From Telopea speciosissima (Eukaryota > Streptophyta > Magnoliopsida > Proteales > Proteaceae), in the NCBI RefSeq assembly GCF_018873765.1, contig NC_057922.1:8755563-8819562 (forward strand): DNA of 64,000 nucleotides, given 5' to 3'. A program made the translations under genes and the position numbers. The notes under the pieces are model-generated. The model did not search any database. It was not told where the DNA came from and worked only from the letters and a program-made list of their open reading frames with translations. Positions 1-12,473 of this stretch are shown here, in pieces. The stretch's first letter is position 1; the number at the start of each line of letters is the position of its first letter.

Positions 1-141
1 TACATCTCATAGAGGAGGCAGAAATGATTTTCCTATCCCTTGTCCTAATACACTACCCGAGGTGGGATCCACCTCCCTCTACTTTACGTCCGATTGCGTA
101 ATTGAGAGGATAAAAATTCCTAACATCATACACCACACATA

Positions 142-2420
142 TAAGAAGTCAGATTCACGCATCTAGATACAAACGTGGCACATCGTGGGTCACAACGGCT
201 TTCCCGTGACTTTCATTCCCCATTATGCAAACAGTGTGTCTACGTCTTACCTCAAAGTCCCCACTTGGCCACTTCCCACTTGATCAATCGGACAAGATTT
301 ATTGTTTCAAAAATTTATATAGAATTTATATTGCTTAACAGATATAAAGAGCTCCACATGGCCCTTTTCCCCGAAAAAGTCCTTACCGATTACATATGCT
401 TTTCCATGGAACCTGTTAACTCTCTCCACTTTCTGTTCTCTGCTTCTTCTAATCCACTTTCGTTCTTCGGTCGATCGATTCTCCTTCTTCAAGAACCCCA
501 TTTTTTTTTTGTTTTTTCTGCGTGTTAAGTTTTTACAATCTTTTCATCCTCTCTTTCACATGAAATCGCAATGGAAGCTGCAGCCATCGTAGATCAGGAG
601 GCATGTGAAGAGAGTTACAAATTGAGCAAGAGTTCTGTAGATCTCAGGTTCAAAGAACAATTTGTCGCAGCAAGACCACCTTCTCCAGCGCTTGTGAAAG
701 ACATGTGGGAAAGCAAATCCATCGAGAACCAATCAAGAACTCAAGGAGTGCTACTAAAACAGGTATGTGATTACATCGGTGATCTATTATTTTTTGGAAT
801 CACTGGAGTATATGGAATGGAAGGATTGGGCAAGATAACAAATAACAAGATTCTTGTGATCAGTCGGAATCAAGATACCTGCACTGATATGGGTGCTAAA
901 ATCACAATCTTGACCTTATTTTCAGTACCCATTTTTCGTTCTAGAGATGTTACCAGCATACTAGTTCTCAGAGCTTTGAGATAAAAAATGGGTATAGAAC
1001 TCTATTTATAAAGGGACGTACTGAAAATATGTTGGAAGATGTGGGGTTTACCAGTGGCAATTGTCACTGTTACTCACACAATAACGAATAAACATAGAGT
1101 TGTTGAAGAGTGGAAAGATATAACAAGGGAAATGAAGCAATCAAGCCACAAATCTCCTGTTATGCAAAGGTGAAATATTTTTCCTTTCAAAAATTCAATT
1201 CCAATTTTGTTACCTTGAAGATTATGACATAGACAAAGATGACATATAAAACTATTGCTTTGAGTCTATATTGGGAGCTTGAAAATTGCTTGCATAAGAA
1301 AGATAGAGAGTATGAAGATATGGTGAGAATATATGATATGATGCTTGAGCTTGCACTTTGTATTAATACTCCTTAGTATTGTTTTATCTCCATCCAAGTT
1401 TGTATGCATGAAAGTTATAAGCAGTTAGAGATACTTAGATTTGGAAGAATCATGGTAGCAGGAGAGATTTTCTTGTTTGCTCAAATTGATGCTTGAGCTT
1501 GCACTTTGGATTAATACTCTTCAGTTTGTTTTATCTCCACCTAAGATTGTATGCTTGAAAGGTATAAGTAGTTAGAGATACTTAGATTTGGAAGAGTGAA
1601 GCCAGCAGGGGATATTTTCTTGTTTGCTCAAATTGGAGGAAGAGGGGAATGAGGATGAGAGAAGTGACTCTAGTGATCCATCAATTACATAGGGTAATCG
1701 TGTCCCTTGACAGAGTTAACAAGAGCGAGTTCAAAGGTTATCACTGTTCCCATCCAAGGCTGAAAAGATTATTTCTACTTGATCTACCAACGATACCTGA
1801 TGTGTGCAGCAATCATACGTACGAACTGTCTCCTAAATGAAGTTGTATCCCTCCATGTCCACAACTTCGACTGATTACATAAACATTGTGGAAGAATTGT
1901 AGAAGAGGTTTGAATAGTCTTCCTCAACAAATGAACTCTCTGCTCACTCCATCTTTGTCTGTTACTTATTGTATTGGGTGATTCTATTTTTGTATTCTTC
2001 ACATCAGCATTGTACTTCCTTAAACTGGGTAATTTTGTTTTTGAATTTTCCACCTTACTTTGGTGGATGGGAGAGACATCTCATCCTCCTCTACCTCTGT
2101 TGTTTTCACTTCTCTTAATAAAAAAATGCACCAAGCTTCATTTTTTTATGGGTAAATTACGCTTGACGTACCCAATGTTTGATAAAAAGATAGTTTGGAT
2201 GTTTTAAAAGGGACGTTTGAGGTTCTTTTGAGCTTAGATTTACCCTTGAATTGAATGAATTTAAATTACCCTTATCGTAATTTCTTCCCCACCCCGATTT
2301 TGATGGTGGCTGGATTTGGTAGGTTGACGATTAAACTGTTCCAAGACAAGCTTACTCAGAGCAGACTCACCCTCCTGTTCTAATCCCTAGTTATGTGCAT
2401 CATCATCTTCATCCTCAAGT
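142..2420 (+). pseudogene. NBS-LRR-like gene remnant, copy A
   Basis: First of two tandem copies of a decayed locus. A frame opening at 571 reads about 137 residues and contains GMEGLGKIT, which resembles the P-loop of CC-NBS-LRR immune receptors (GMGGVGKTT) with one threonine replaced. About 250 bp further on, near 1038-1075, another frame reads GLPVAIVTV, like the GLPLA motif of NB-ARC domains. Near 1649-1840 a frame reads leucine-rich text (RLKRLFLLDLPTIPDVC) of the kind found in LRR regions. The pieces are in different frames, separated by stops and by AT-rich sequence. A segment around 1341-1484 is repeated directly at 1485-1636. Copy B lies at 4394-6530. The NBS-LRR assignment rests on two motifs and weak LRR text, so it is moderately secure. 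The locus cannot make a receptor as it stands. Confidence 0.55.
1341..1636 (+). repeat. Direct duplication inside NBS remnant A
   Basis: Two imperfect direct copies of about 145-150 bp. Each runs from TTGAGCTTGCACTTT to TTTCTTGTTTGCTCAAATT. The duplicated text corresponds to the segment read once in copy B around 5550-5640, so the duplication is specific to copy A. Confidence 0.75.
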
Positions 2421-3494
2421 TTTGGTTAGTTGTTGATCACTGATTCTGTGCAGGACTTTGATCTTGATGGATTGAGTTTGGTAGGTCGTGGAACCTTAAA
2501 TTCTTGCCAGTTAGAATAAGAAGAAATCAAGGAACAGAGAATGAAAAAAAAGAAAAGAAATAAGAATTCTTCTGGTATTTCTCTTCATTGCACGACCCAA
2601 TTCAACTGTAACCAACAAACCTATAGAAAATAATCAAATATCTGTTTATTGATGACACACAAACCAAAAAAAAAAAACTAGCAGAGGAGGGTTTTTTCTT
2701 TTAAGGGGAGGGGAGGGGAGGGGAGGGGACAATCCCGATAAATAGAAAGAAGGGGAAATTTCAAGCTCCTCCTCTAAGGTATCACCTAATTACAAAAACA
2801 TCTCTCAATTTTGGGAAATTTCATTGTGTCTTGTAAGGTTCTTAAAAGTGAACACATGTCTTCATTCTGTTAGTTTAGATAAAATCAAAGAGTAAAGTGA
2901 TAAAAATGCTCTTGAAAAAAAACCATGCAACTCATCTTCCCCAAATCATTTAGGGTTTGAAAAAGAGAAGATGAGTTGGAGATATCCTTGAGCTTGACAA
3001 CCTTGAACTCGTTGCTGCTTCACTCGGCAATATCAGCATTCAAGTCCTCACCTATGGTTCTATCAAAAAAAAAAAAAAGTCCTCACCTATGGTCTCATGG
3101 TATTATACTCTGTTTCTCGGAACAAAAATTTTTTTTTTTTTCTTTTGATTTTGCCCATTAAAATTTATTGTGATCATTGATTGAAGGAGCAACCGATGAT
3201 GAAGATGAACACCCATTAAAATTTAAATGATAAAAATTAATAACAGATGATGATGAGTGATGCTTCGTACTTGCGATCTCAACTGCTTATCTCCTTCAAG
3301 AGTCACAGCAAAACCATTGATATGTCTTGTGTAGCAGTATATAATCAATTCTTTGGCCCAACCTGACCCTGTTTCACCTCTAATACCAACGAGATGATAT
3401 TCGATTTGAAATAGAAATAATGTTATCAAATTAACTTTTGAATTATTAGAATATTCAAATTTTCAAATATAAATGCGAATCAAATAGTTCGATT
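2421..3494. other. Intergenic stretch, no gene seen
   Basis: No supportable gene. It contains a GGGGA microsatellite at about 2704-2728, several A/T homopolymers, and a stretch at 2740-2975 resembling Mutator-like terminal sequence (drug-like phrases such as CATCTTCCCCAAATC recur inside the element at 10433-12463). No matching second end was found. Confidence 0.4.
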
Positions 3495-3510
3495 ATTCAT
3501 TTACATCATT

Positions 3511-3700
3511 TTTTTTGTTTTTTTTTGGTTTAATTGTCGTACATGGCCCCGGCACCACGCACAAACCGGGAGCTTCTGGACCCTAGTCAACCACAGACGG
3601 GTGGCCCCAAAAAATTATGCAGCAACGAAGTTTTGATCACGAGACCTCGCTTCCTGAGGCGGACATGTCCCCTCCAAGCCAGCTGCACTAACCCCTTGGG
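3511..3700 (-). mobile_element. tRNA-derived SINE
   Basis: A 190-bp SINE inserted in reverse orientation: its T-rich tail-equivalent is on the left and its tRNA-like head on the right. It is bounded by a perfect 16-bp target duplication, ATTCATTTACATCATT, at 3495-3510 and 3701-3716. Read on the minus strand, the head contains TTAGTGCAGCTGGCTTGG (A-box-like), followed by a weak B-box-like GTCTCGTGATCAAAAC. The perfect duplication suggests a fairly recent insertion. Confidence 0.8.
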
Positions 3701-4037
3701 ATTCATTTACATCATTATTGATATACCAAAAAATATTCCATCAATGGCAAATTGACATGTGACGAAGTTAAGGCCATAAGCAAAAACAAAGCGGTAAAAA
3801 CCCCCAAGTACTCCACATCCCTATGCAGTAAACCCTGCACATAACCTTATCTCCATGCAAAAAAGTCTGCACACAACTACCTCCCTATAGAAAAGTCTAT
3901 ACACTCCACAACCCTTTGCAGAAATGTGTGGATACTCCACCTTCATGTTCATGAATCTAGGTTCTATATTGTGGACTTGGCTCTTGTGCAACCGAGCTAC
4001 ACAGGTACAACAGCATCATCCCAAATGAGGTTATATC

Positions 4038-4300
4038 CAGGGGTATAAATGAATAGCCAAAATCCATTTTCGTATCCGTGTCGGTATTCGTTTAGCACTA
4101 TCTGAATCCATCCGAAAGCTAATCGGATGTGGATACGGATAAGCTATAGCTATCCGAAAAGCTATATTTACATGTAAACGGATAAAATATTCGATCCGTA
4201 TCCGTTTAGCACTATCCGAGCCGAATCCATCCGATAGTTAATCGGATGCAGATGCGGATATAATACTATTCAAGCTGAATCCGATCCATTTACAACCCTA
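4038..4300. mobile_element. Small hAT-like MITE
   Basis: The termini are inverted and related: CAGGGGTATAAATGAAT on the left, and the reverse complement of the right end is TAGGGTTGTAAATGGAT. The interior is rich in GGAT/ATCC phrases (TATCCGTTTAG repeated). A possible 8-bp target duplication is degenerate (GTTATATC against ATTATACT). The element at 58691-58957 has the same style of ends and a better duplication. Confidence 0.6.
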
Positions 4301-4393
4301 ATTATACTCTTGTTTTTGCTGTTGTTCAGCGGTGCTGCACCTATGCAGCTCCCACCACGGCTGCACAGGATCTTTTTCCCTACATTACCCTAC

Positions 4394-6530
4394 TAAGAAG
4401 TCAGATTCACTCATGGGTCACAGGAAAATTTAATGCCCATCCCGTGACTGCCTGTTTTTGGTAGAAACTTTCCCGTGATTTTCATTTTCTAAAACAGAAA
4501 CAAAAAATCAATCCCGATTCCTATAACGCAAATAGTGTGTCACGTCTTATCTCACAGTCCGCACTTGCCAACGTTTCACGTGATCAAACGGACAAGATTT
4601 ATTTTTTCAAGAATTAATATTGCTAACAGCTTAAAGAGCTCCACATGCCCCTCTTTCTCGGAAGTCCTCACCGATTACATATGCAGTTCCATGGAGCCTT
4701 CAACTCTCGACTTTCTCGCCTTGTATTCTTCTAATCCACTTGCCTTCTCAGATTGATCAATTGTCCGATTCTCCATCTTCATAAATCCCTTTTTTTTTTA
4801 TCTTTCAATATTTTCATCTTCTCTTTTCCATGAAATCGCAATGGAAGCTGCTGCCATCGTAGATCAAGAGGCGTGTGAAGAGGGCTGGTGTGTGATCTGG
4901 AAGTGCTCACACTACAAATTGAGCAAGAATTATACAGATCCCAGATTCAACGAACAATTTGTTGACCATCTTCTCCTTCACTTGTGAAAGAGATGGGGGG
5001 AAGCAAATCCATCGAGGACCAATCAAGAACTCAAGGAGTGCTACTAAAACAGGTATGTGATTACGTCGGTGACCTATTTTTTGGGATCACTGGAGTATAT
5101 GGAATGGAAGGATTGGGCAAGATAACAAATAATAAGATTCTTGTGATCCGTTGGATTCAAGATACGTGCACTGATATGGGTGTTAAAATCCAAATGAAAG
5201 TGCCACGAATATTTCATTTGTGAAACAACTTTGTTAAAAAGACTAATTAAGAAGTTACCACTTCATTGTTCTAACACTTCTCAAAAGGCAGTTTAGCACT
5301 CTACGGTGTGGTTGAATTTCATTTTGCAATTGCCTTGGAAACAATTGTTGACGTGAAAACACTTACCAAGCCTCCATTTATAGAGTGACAAAATAATATC
5401 GCCATGCGTCACAAATTGGATGGTAGGCACAATTCTTACTAGTTTCCCCACAGTTATTTGTTACATGGATGATGCTTCCGCACCACGTGCATCTTCCACA
5501 GATCTACTGGACTTCAATCCAACCTCCCAACTGTTAGCAGCCATCTTTATGGAGTTTGCACTTTGGATTAATACTCTTCAACAGTTTGAGATACTTAGAT
5601 TTGGAAGTCAAGGCAACAGAGGATATTTTCTTGTTTGCTCGAGGAATTGACCTTCTGAAAATCAAATCCAATAGCATCAGGGTGATGAAGTTAAAAAAAC
5701 CGGATTTGAGTAGCTGCAATTCAGGTAAATTAAGAGGGGAATGAGGATGAGAGAAGTGACTCTAGTCATGCATCAATTACATAGGGTAATCGTGTCCCTT
5801 GACAAAGTTAACAAGAGCGAGTTGAAAGGTTCTCACCATTTCCATTCAGAGCTGAAAAGATTATTTCTACATGATCTACCAACGATACCTGATGTGTGCA
5901 ACAATCATATGTATGAACCGTCTCCTGAATGAGGTTGTATCCCTCCAATCCACAACTTCGAAGGATTACTTAAACATTGTGGAAGAATTGTAGAAGAGGT
6001 TGGAGTAGTCTTCTTCAACAAATGAACTCTCTGCTCCCATCTTGATTTCCTGCTCTGTTCTCTTCTCACTCCATTTTTGTCTGTTACTTTTCATATTGGT
6101 GGGTGATTCTGTTTTTGGATTCTTCACATCAGCATTGTACTTCCTTCAACTGGGTAATTTTGTTTTTGAATTCTCCACCTTTGGTGGATGGGAGAGACAT
6201 CTCATCCTCCTCTACCTCTGTTGTTTTCACTTCTCTTAATAAAGCAATGCACCAAGCTTCATTGTTTTTTAAGGGCAAATTACGCTTGAAATACCCAATG
6301 TTTGATAATTAAAAAAACAGTTCGGGCGTTTTACATGGGACGATTGAGGTTCTTTTGAGCTTAGTTTTACCCTCGAATTAAATCAATTTAAATTACCCTT
6401 TTAATAATTGACCCCAATCCAACCTCACGTCCCCTTCCCACCCTTACTCCCTCCCCCACACCACACCCCCCAACCTGCAACACCCCTACATTTAATCCCT
6501 GGTTATGCACATCATCATCCTCAAGCCCCA
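4394..6530 (+). pseudogene. NBS-LRR-like gene remnant, copy B
   Basis: Second tandem copy of the locus at 142-2420, colinear from TAAGAAGTCAGATTCAC onward. It keeps the same start context (ATGGAAGCTGC near 4841) and the P-loop-like GMEGLGKIT within a frame at 4984-5223. It lacks a recognisable GLPLA-like segment. The LRR-like text at 5741-5932 matches that of copy A with a few substitutions. Indels relative to copy A show that both copies decayed independently after duplication. It is not expected to encode a receptor. Confidence 0.55.
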
Positions 6531-6606
6531 ACACCAACACATCCTCCCTACTGCAATCCAGAAGTATTTTTTGCAAACATTGGGTATGTCAGATGTAATT
6601 TACCCT
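6271..6606. mobile_element. Possible short Mutator-like MITE
   Basis: The left end (AAATTACGCTTGAAATACCC) and the inverted right end (AAATTACATCTGACATACCC on the minus strand) share about 30 bp of terminal inverted repeat, including CCCAATGTTTG. The left half is also present in tandem copy A at about 2151-2290. No clear target duplication was found, so the assignment is tentative. Confidence 0.4.
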
Positions 6607-8087
6607 TTACGATATAACGTCCTCTCATTGGAGGTGCATTTGCACCCAAGCATTGTAGGGCAAAATGATCGCCTCACCCCCTGCGAAATGCAAAATCTCA
6701 CCCATGTTGGATGCCCCCACGTGCGCTCTCATTGGCCCCTACGTTGGTGCAGTGGCCACACAACCTGGCAACTATCCCCTCCCTTTATTTATTATCAATT
6801 GTTTTCCTTTTCTTCTCCTGGGATGCAGTAATTCATAACAGCATTTTATCGTATGAAGTTGCACCTCAAAAAACAAGGATTTTCAACAGGATTAAGCCTA
6901 ACCAACATAAACCTGGCAGGTTAAAATAAAAAATCCAGGTCGCATATATGTCAAGTTCAGTTCAACCACAATCCAACATGGAATTTTTTAGATTTGGTTG
7001 AACAGCCCTCACCTGGGAAATAAGTGTTTGTATTTCTGGATCACGCAACATGTCCATCTCTAAATTACTTGCATTAAACCTGAACTTCAGGCAATAGGTG
7101 TTTAGCATATGAGAGTATTGTTCATGAATATCTATATTACAGAGCCCTGTGTATTTTGTTAACACAGTTCTGAATTACATCGACACCTACAACGAGTAAA
7201 GCCCTTGAATTTTCAACTCCCAAAATTTTCTTTTTCTCAAAAAAGGCAGGGTGAAACCAACTCCTTTAGACAGCGATTGAATTTAAGTTAAAGACGTCCC
7301 ACATGGAATGATTGATGCATGGAAAACCAGTTGGCACATGGATCTATTTTGGGCTGCTATGTGTCGAAAATTGTGTACCAACAGTTGAAACCTATACATC
7401 CTTGGCCTCTTGGGCCATACATTAGCCACTAAAAGAATCCATAATGTATGACCTTAAAAAATTTGAACTGTATTTTCAGTCTGAGAGGACTCAAATCATA
7501 GGTATCTTGCTCTTCCCCCTCCCCTCCCCTCTTTTCAAAGGGGTGATCAATTGGACAAAGAAATAGGTAGAGACAAAGGAATTGAGAACCAATCCATACA
7601 TGCCTGAAGACTAACAGCAGTTGGTGGTACCCCTGCAGGTTGTTGTGGATCCCAAGAGGTTAAGGAATCTCTCCCATTCCTATCTTGTTAAGTCATCCCC
7701 TATGTGCTCTAATATAGTGTGGAACAGGTTTAAGTACAACCAAGGGAGAAAAAAATATATTTGTAGATTATTCAGTCAATAACTTTAAGTAGATTATGTT
7801 CACATATTTGAGTATGGAAAATGGCATAGCCTAAAGATGAACTGATGAAGAATAATATCAAAGTCCAACAAACAGCAAGAATGAATCATATATTCCACAA
7901 CTGCCATTATATTTTACAAATATCTTTAAATGTTATAATTATGATTTGTGCAAGGTAACACTTAACTGGTTGACACACATGACAAAAAAGTGCCAGAAAT
8001 GAAGAACAGAGGTTCATCATTTAGCATTGGTTGAGAGGAACCTGTTTGGTATAGAACATGTATTCTAATATGATATACAGAGAATCC
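6607..8087. other. Intergenic stretch downstream of TPR gene
   Basis: No complete gene recognised. On the minus strand around 7165-6962 there is an exon-like open stretch (reading ASNLEMDMLRDPEIQTLISQ, then a GTGAGG donor-like site) that I cannot assign. The sequence around 6640-6770 resembles the foldback MITE family seen elsewhere. The remainder is AT-rich with no feature. Confidence 0.3.
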
Positions 8088-10366
8088 CTAGGAAAGGGTG
8101 ATGAAAAGTTGCAAGGAACTGACCAGACTTGGCGGCCAATGCTTTGTTTCTCTTACATAAGAGAGATCTGTATAGTGAGGATCAAGCAGAGTGGCAATCG
8201 CAAACTGGTTTTCAGCCAGCAAAGGAGCATGCTTGTCCACATACAAGGCTGCAGCTAAAGCGGCATGAACTTCTGCAGGAAACCCCAAAATAAGAACAAT
8301 AGGATGGAAGATAAAGAAAGTTCTCCAGGCTTGCACACTTTTATGTCTCAATCTGAGCGGTTAATGCTAATAAAGTTCACATGTACCTGGATATCCTTTT
8401 AGAGATATAGAAACATCTTCCATCTCTGCAATTGCTTCTTCTCTATCGCCAACCTCATACAAGGCCAATGCTCTTCCCACTCTTGCATAGTCTGAGAATG
8501 CAAAATCTTTGTACTCTTTGACCACCTGAAATGAAAAATAACTGAGAACAAGATGCCAATAAAACAAGTCTTGGCATAATTTCCTTATGTATAAAGAGTG
8601 ACAACTGACAATAATTTCTGGTACCGCATTTTGGGAGACCTAAATTCCAGCATTTGAAGTTGAGGGATTTGCCCAAGTCATTTCTACTTGAAGATCCATG
8701 AATTTGACATAACATCATAAGCAGATGCTTAATAGTCATAACAACCCCCCTAAAGTGAACTTTGTAATTCAAAAGAGAAAGTACTATATCATGTATAACA
8801 TATATTTTTGTTGCCACATCACAAAAAACAAATAGTGTACCTATTTTTCTGCTATATGATGCTTGAAATCTATATTCAACATGTAAATAACTTGAGAATG
8901 CTGTCATAGATTTATAAGTAAATGAAATCATGTTTATCATTAAGAATATACGATGGATATAAGGAAAGTGAAGGTATTACCATCTTCTAGCCGTAAAATT
9001 GGATTATGGCGAAGATTATCATTCTTGGACCCTGATAGCAGATGAGTGGGTTATCGTATTCATAATCTGGCTTCCCAAGCAGCAAAGTCATACAAGTGTT
9101 AATAAGCAACCCTCATTCCTGAAGGTTACATAGTAGATATGTCTATCTATCTATAAAAGAAGTTTGCTTTCTAATGCAAGAAGCCTTAGAACCGTACAGA
9201 TTGATCAGTTTCCACTCTTTTTTTTTTTTTTTTCTGGAGGAAGGGGGGGGGGGGGGGGGAGGAGGTATGGTGGGTTGCAGAGGAAGGAGTTGGGCTGTTC
9301 CCTGTTAAAGGAAAGAGAGTAACCTATCCCTTCTGTTTCCGTGCATATGCATGTCAACTTTTCTGAAAAAACATTGATCTCATTACCAAGAGAAGTTTAC
9401 TAAGTTAGGTATCTCCTTCAAAAGTTCTCTGTTGCTGGTAGTGGAATCTTACCTTAAAAATTAATACAAGAAGATAAAATTGGACTTCCATTGAATTGAA
9501 GTGAGTAATGGTCTCGGTTTATAACAAGCTACTCCAAACTCCAACGTACCCCCTAGCAAGCCCTGGCATGGACTAACCAACAAGGCCTATAGGTGAATAA
9601 GGCAATCATATAAGCAATTTCCGTCCCAGATCTAACCAGGTCTAAAGCAGTTCGTCAAGTATACTAAGGTGCTCCTTTTTACTCTCATCAATAAAGCACA
9701 GAAAAATCAAAATTCCTCTATAAGATCTTCTGGATATTAATATTATATAAATTGATTCACAGAATAACGGAAACAATCAGGACCCTTTTAGCTGAGTTTT
9801 AACATCTCAGAACCAGATTTAGATTAACAACTACCAAACACTCCAATCCATTGCCTGACATGAGATTTATTAACTGAAATTGCACAAAAGCTCCATTACA
9901 CCTGACATAAATTGGAATCAAATCCTCTAGGGAGCAGAACAGAAGAGGGGGGGGGGGGGGAAGCAAAGAAAAAGAAAAACCCCGAAGAAAACTAAGAAGT
10001 GGGTACCTGAGAAAAATATTCCAAAGCATGATTGAAGTCTCCCTGAGCCTGCAACTCTTTACCCTTCTCAAGCAATTCAATGGCGTTAGAGACTCGTTCA
10101 GAAAGGGCATCGCTGGCATCTCTCTCAGCTGGGCTCACTGGGTCGAAGTTGGGAAGAGCAGAGCAAGAGCCGGGTTGATTTATAATGGGAAGGATAAGAA
10201 GAGTGGAAGAAATGGGAAGAGAGAAGAGCAGCAAACGCCTCTTTGACGAAATAGAAGAGAAATCTTTTAAGGCCCCATTAGGATTTGCTCTCTGGAGGGT
10301 TTTAGGATTAGAAGGGTTTGGAGTCGAGGAGAGAAGATTGAGAATGGATGCTTTGCAGGCACCCAT
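8088..10366 (-). CDS. Chloroplast TPR-like protein, 3 exons
   Basis: Minus-strand gene with exons 10366-10007, 8525-8387 and 8272-8088. All introns are GT-AG; the exons join to 684 nt, 227 residues plus stop. Residues 1-45 are Ser/Arg-rich like a chloroplast transit peptide. They are followed by a hydrophobic stretch (about 45-70, LLLFSLPISSTLLILP) ending near CSALP, which suggests thylakoid-membrane or lumen targeting. Residues from about 85 to 200 form helical TPR-like repeats (ELLEKGKELQAQGDFNHALE; ARVGRALALYEVGDREEAI; VHAALAAALYVDKHAPL). The C-terminal DPHYTDLSYV...KHWPPSL fits a conserved plant family of small chloroplast TPR proteins of unknown exact role. Intron 1 is about 1.5 kb. The start is the first ATG of a long open frame. 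The fold is secure; the function is not known. Confidence 0.85.
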
Positions 10367-10422
10367 TTTTTTTGAAACCTTCGGATATTCAGTTTTGTAT
10401 TTTTAACTTATTTCTCTCAGCT

Positions 10423-10432
10423 TTAATTTTGC
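10423..10432. repeat. Left target-site duplication of Pack-MULE
   Basis: TTAATTTTGC, repeated exactly at 12464-12473 at the other end of the element. A duplication of 9-10 bp is the hallmark of Mutator-superfamily insertion. Confidence 0.8.
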
Positions 10433-12463
10433 GGTAATTTACACATATCACCCCTGAGGTTTGACGAAAGGATAATTTTATCCCTCATTTTGGAAAATTC
10501 TGTCTACCCTTGAGGTTTGCAAACGATAACAAATAAGCCCATTTCGTCAGTTTATGATTAAAAATACGATATGAATTATCGAAATTGCCCTTGCAAAAAA
10601 ACAAAACAAAAATAAAATAAAATAAAAACCCTGCAACTCATCTTCCCCAAATCGATTGGGGAAGATGAGTTGCAAGTAACTGCAGGGGGTAAAATTATCC
10701 TATCGTGACTGAGAATGCCAGTGAAGGATTACCAGGGTTCTTCGGTGCCTTTTTCCTCGATAGGTCATTCGTTATTGAGTATTAGGCGCGATCAAGTTCA
10801 TTCCATGGAAGGGAACCAAGAGCCTACCAACCTGGAATTGGAGCTCGAGGGGTTCCAGAAACAGGTGGTTGATCGGTTCAATGATCTCCATGCCGTTACC
10901 GGTGAAGATCTGCTCTCCCTCTCATGGATCCATCACCTTCTTGATGCGTTCCTCTGTTGCCAGGAGGATTTTAGGGCTATTTTGTTCAACAGCAAGGCTC
11001 TCGTCTCGAGACCGCCCTTAGATCGCATGGTCAACGAATTTTTTGAGAGGAGTGTGAAGGCGCTTGATGTCTGCAACGCTACTCGCGATGGAATTGAGCA
11101 GGTTCAACAATGGCAACAGCACTTGGAGATCGTCCTTTGCGCCTTGGACTCCCGCTAGAGAATCCTCGGGGAGGACCAGTTCAGGCAGGCCAAGAAGGCG
11201 CTGACGGATTTGACAATCGCGATGCTGGATGAGAAGGATTCTAGCTCTGTCCTCTCCCACAGGAACCGTTCGTTCGGGAGGAACAACAACAACAGCAAGG
11301 ACCACCGTCCAGCAGGGCATTTCCACTCGCTCTCCTGGAGTGTCTCTCGCTCTTGGTCAGCCGCTAGGCAGCTTCAGGCGATAGGGAACAACTTGACCCC
11401 TCCCCGTAGCAATGAAATTGTTGCCACCGGCGGGGTAGCAGTTGTTGTCTATACCATGAATTCGATGCTTCTGTTGTAATGTAGTCTCTCGTAGCTGCTA
11501 TACCTTGTCAGGACCGTGGCCTGCAAACTCATCTCTCCATCCCTCGCCATTTCCCATGGGCAATCTCAATTCTTTCACTCCAAGAGCGGATCACGGAGGA
11601 ATCCAAGAAGCGGGACCGAAAGAATGCGAGTGGCTTGTTGAACGAAATCCATAAAATTGAGAAATGTGTGCCTCACTTGACGAAAATGGCCGATGCAGTT
11701 CAGTTTCCCTTGACAGAGGAACGGGAGAAGGAGCTGAGACAGGGAGCATCGGATTTGGCATTGGTATTGGATACAGTGAGAGAGGGATTAGATCCTTTAG
11801 AGCGTCAGGTAAGGGAGGTGTTCCATAGGATCGTGCATAGCCGAACTGAAGGTCTGGACTGTATGGGTAAGGCAAGCAATTCTGAATGATCTGAAATTCT
11901 GAAACCTGAATTCTGGTCCACCTTCAATGTGCATCGAATTGTACAATTTTGCAACATATGTTTGGGAGATTTTTGGTTTTCTGGGTATGCAACTTAGTTG
12001 CAGTGGAGTAGGAGGAGGAGAGAGAGGATGAGCAGAAGAATGATATTAGATGTCCATCAACGATAAGAACCTTTTTTTTCCACTTTCTTTTTTATACATT
12101 CTGTAAAGAAAATCCTTGGATTGGATCGTCCCGTTCAATGGAGCTGTTTATTCGGTTTGTATCCTATCAATTTTCTCCGGTTAGCTTCATCTTCATGTCG
12201 TAGTGGTTTATGCGATTCTTCTTTTAAATTGTGAGTATTTGGATAGTTACAGTTGCAGGTTTTTTTTGTTTTTTTTTTTTTGTTTCTTGCAAGGGCAATT
12301 TTGACAATTCACATTGTATTTTTAACTGTGTTAGTCATAAACTGACGTAATGGGCTTATTTGTTACCGTTTACAAACCTCAAGGGGGTACGCAGAATTTT
12401 TCAAAACTGGGGGATAAAATTATCTTTTCATCAAACCTCAGAAGTGGTATGTGTAAATTACTC
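10433..12463. mobile_element. Pack-MULE carrying a ROH1-like gene
   Basis: A 2031-bp Mutator-like element without transposase. The terminal inverted repeats are about 165-185 bp (10433-10600 and 12280-12463). They share GTAATTTACACAT at the tips and then TGAGGTTTGA, GATAATTTTATCC and AAATAAGCCCATT in order, with clear substitutions between arms. The flanks are the 10-bp duplication TTAATTTTGC. The interior holds a near full-length host-type ROH1-like coding region. Just inside the left arm a 44-bp near-perfect palindrome lies at 10630-10673. The movement machinery must be supplied by an autonomous element elsewhere. Confidence 0.88.
10715..11889 (+). pseudogene. ROH1-like: ROH1/BYPASS-like (DUF793) pseudogene
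   Basis: Intronless homologue of the plant ROH1 family (DUF793, interacts with exocyst subunit EXO70 in Arabidopsis). The start MPVKDYQGSSVPFSSIGHS and the blocks [62 protein letters not shown] and LDPLERQVREVFHRIV are all family signatures, so nearly the whole roughly 390-codon gene is present. It is broken: an in-frame TAG at 11156-11158 follows LEIVLCALDSR, more stops occur near 11477-11495, and the final third (11591-11889) is in another frame. Family members are normally single-exon, so lack of introns does not prove a retrocopy. It sits entirely inside a Mutator-like element. Confidence 0.85.
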
Positions 12464-12473
12464 TTAATTTTGC

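Noticed and set aside
8455-8940. 161-residue minus-strand open frame
   Set aside because: It overlaps TPR exon 2 in another frame and runs into intron 1; no domain.
9230-9265. Long T and G homopolymers, possible G-quadruplex
   Set aside because: Simple homopolymer runs in intron 1 of the TPR gene; similar G or C runs recur across the window and may be partly sequencing error.
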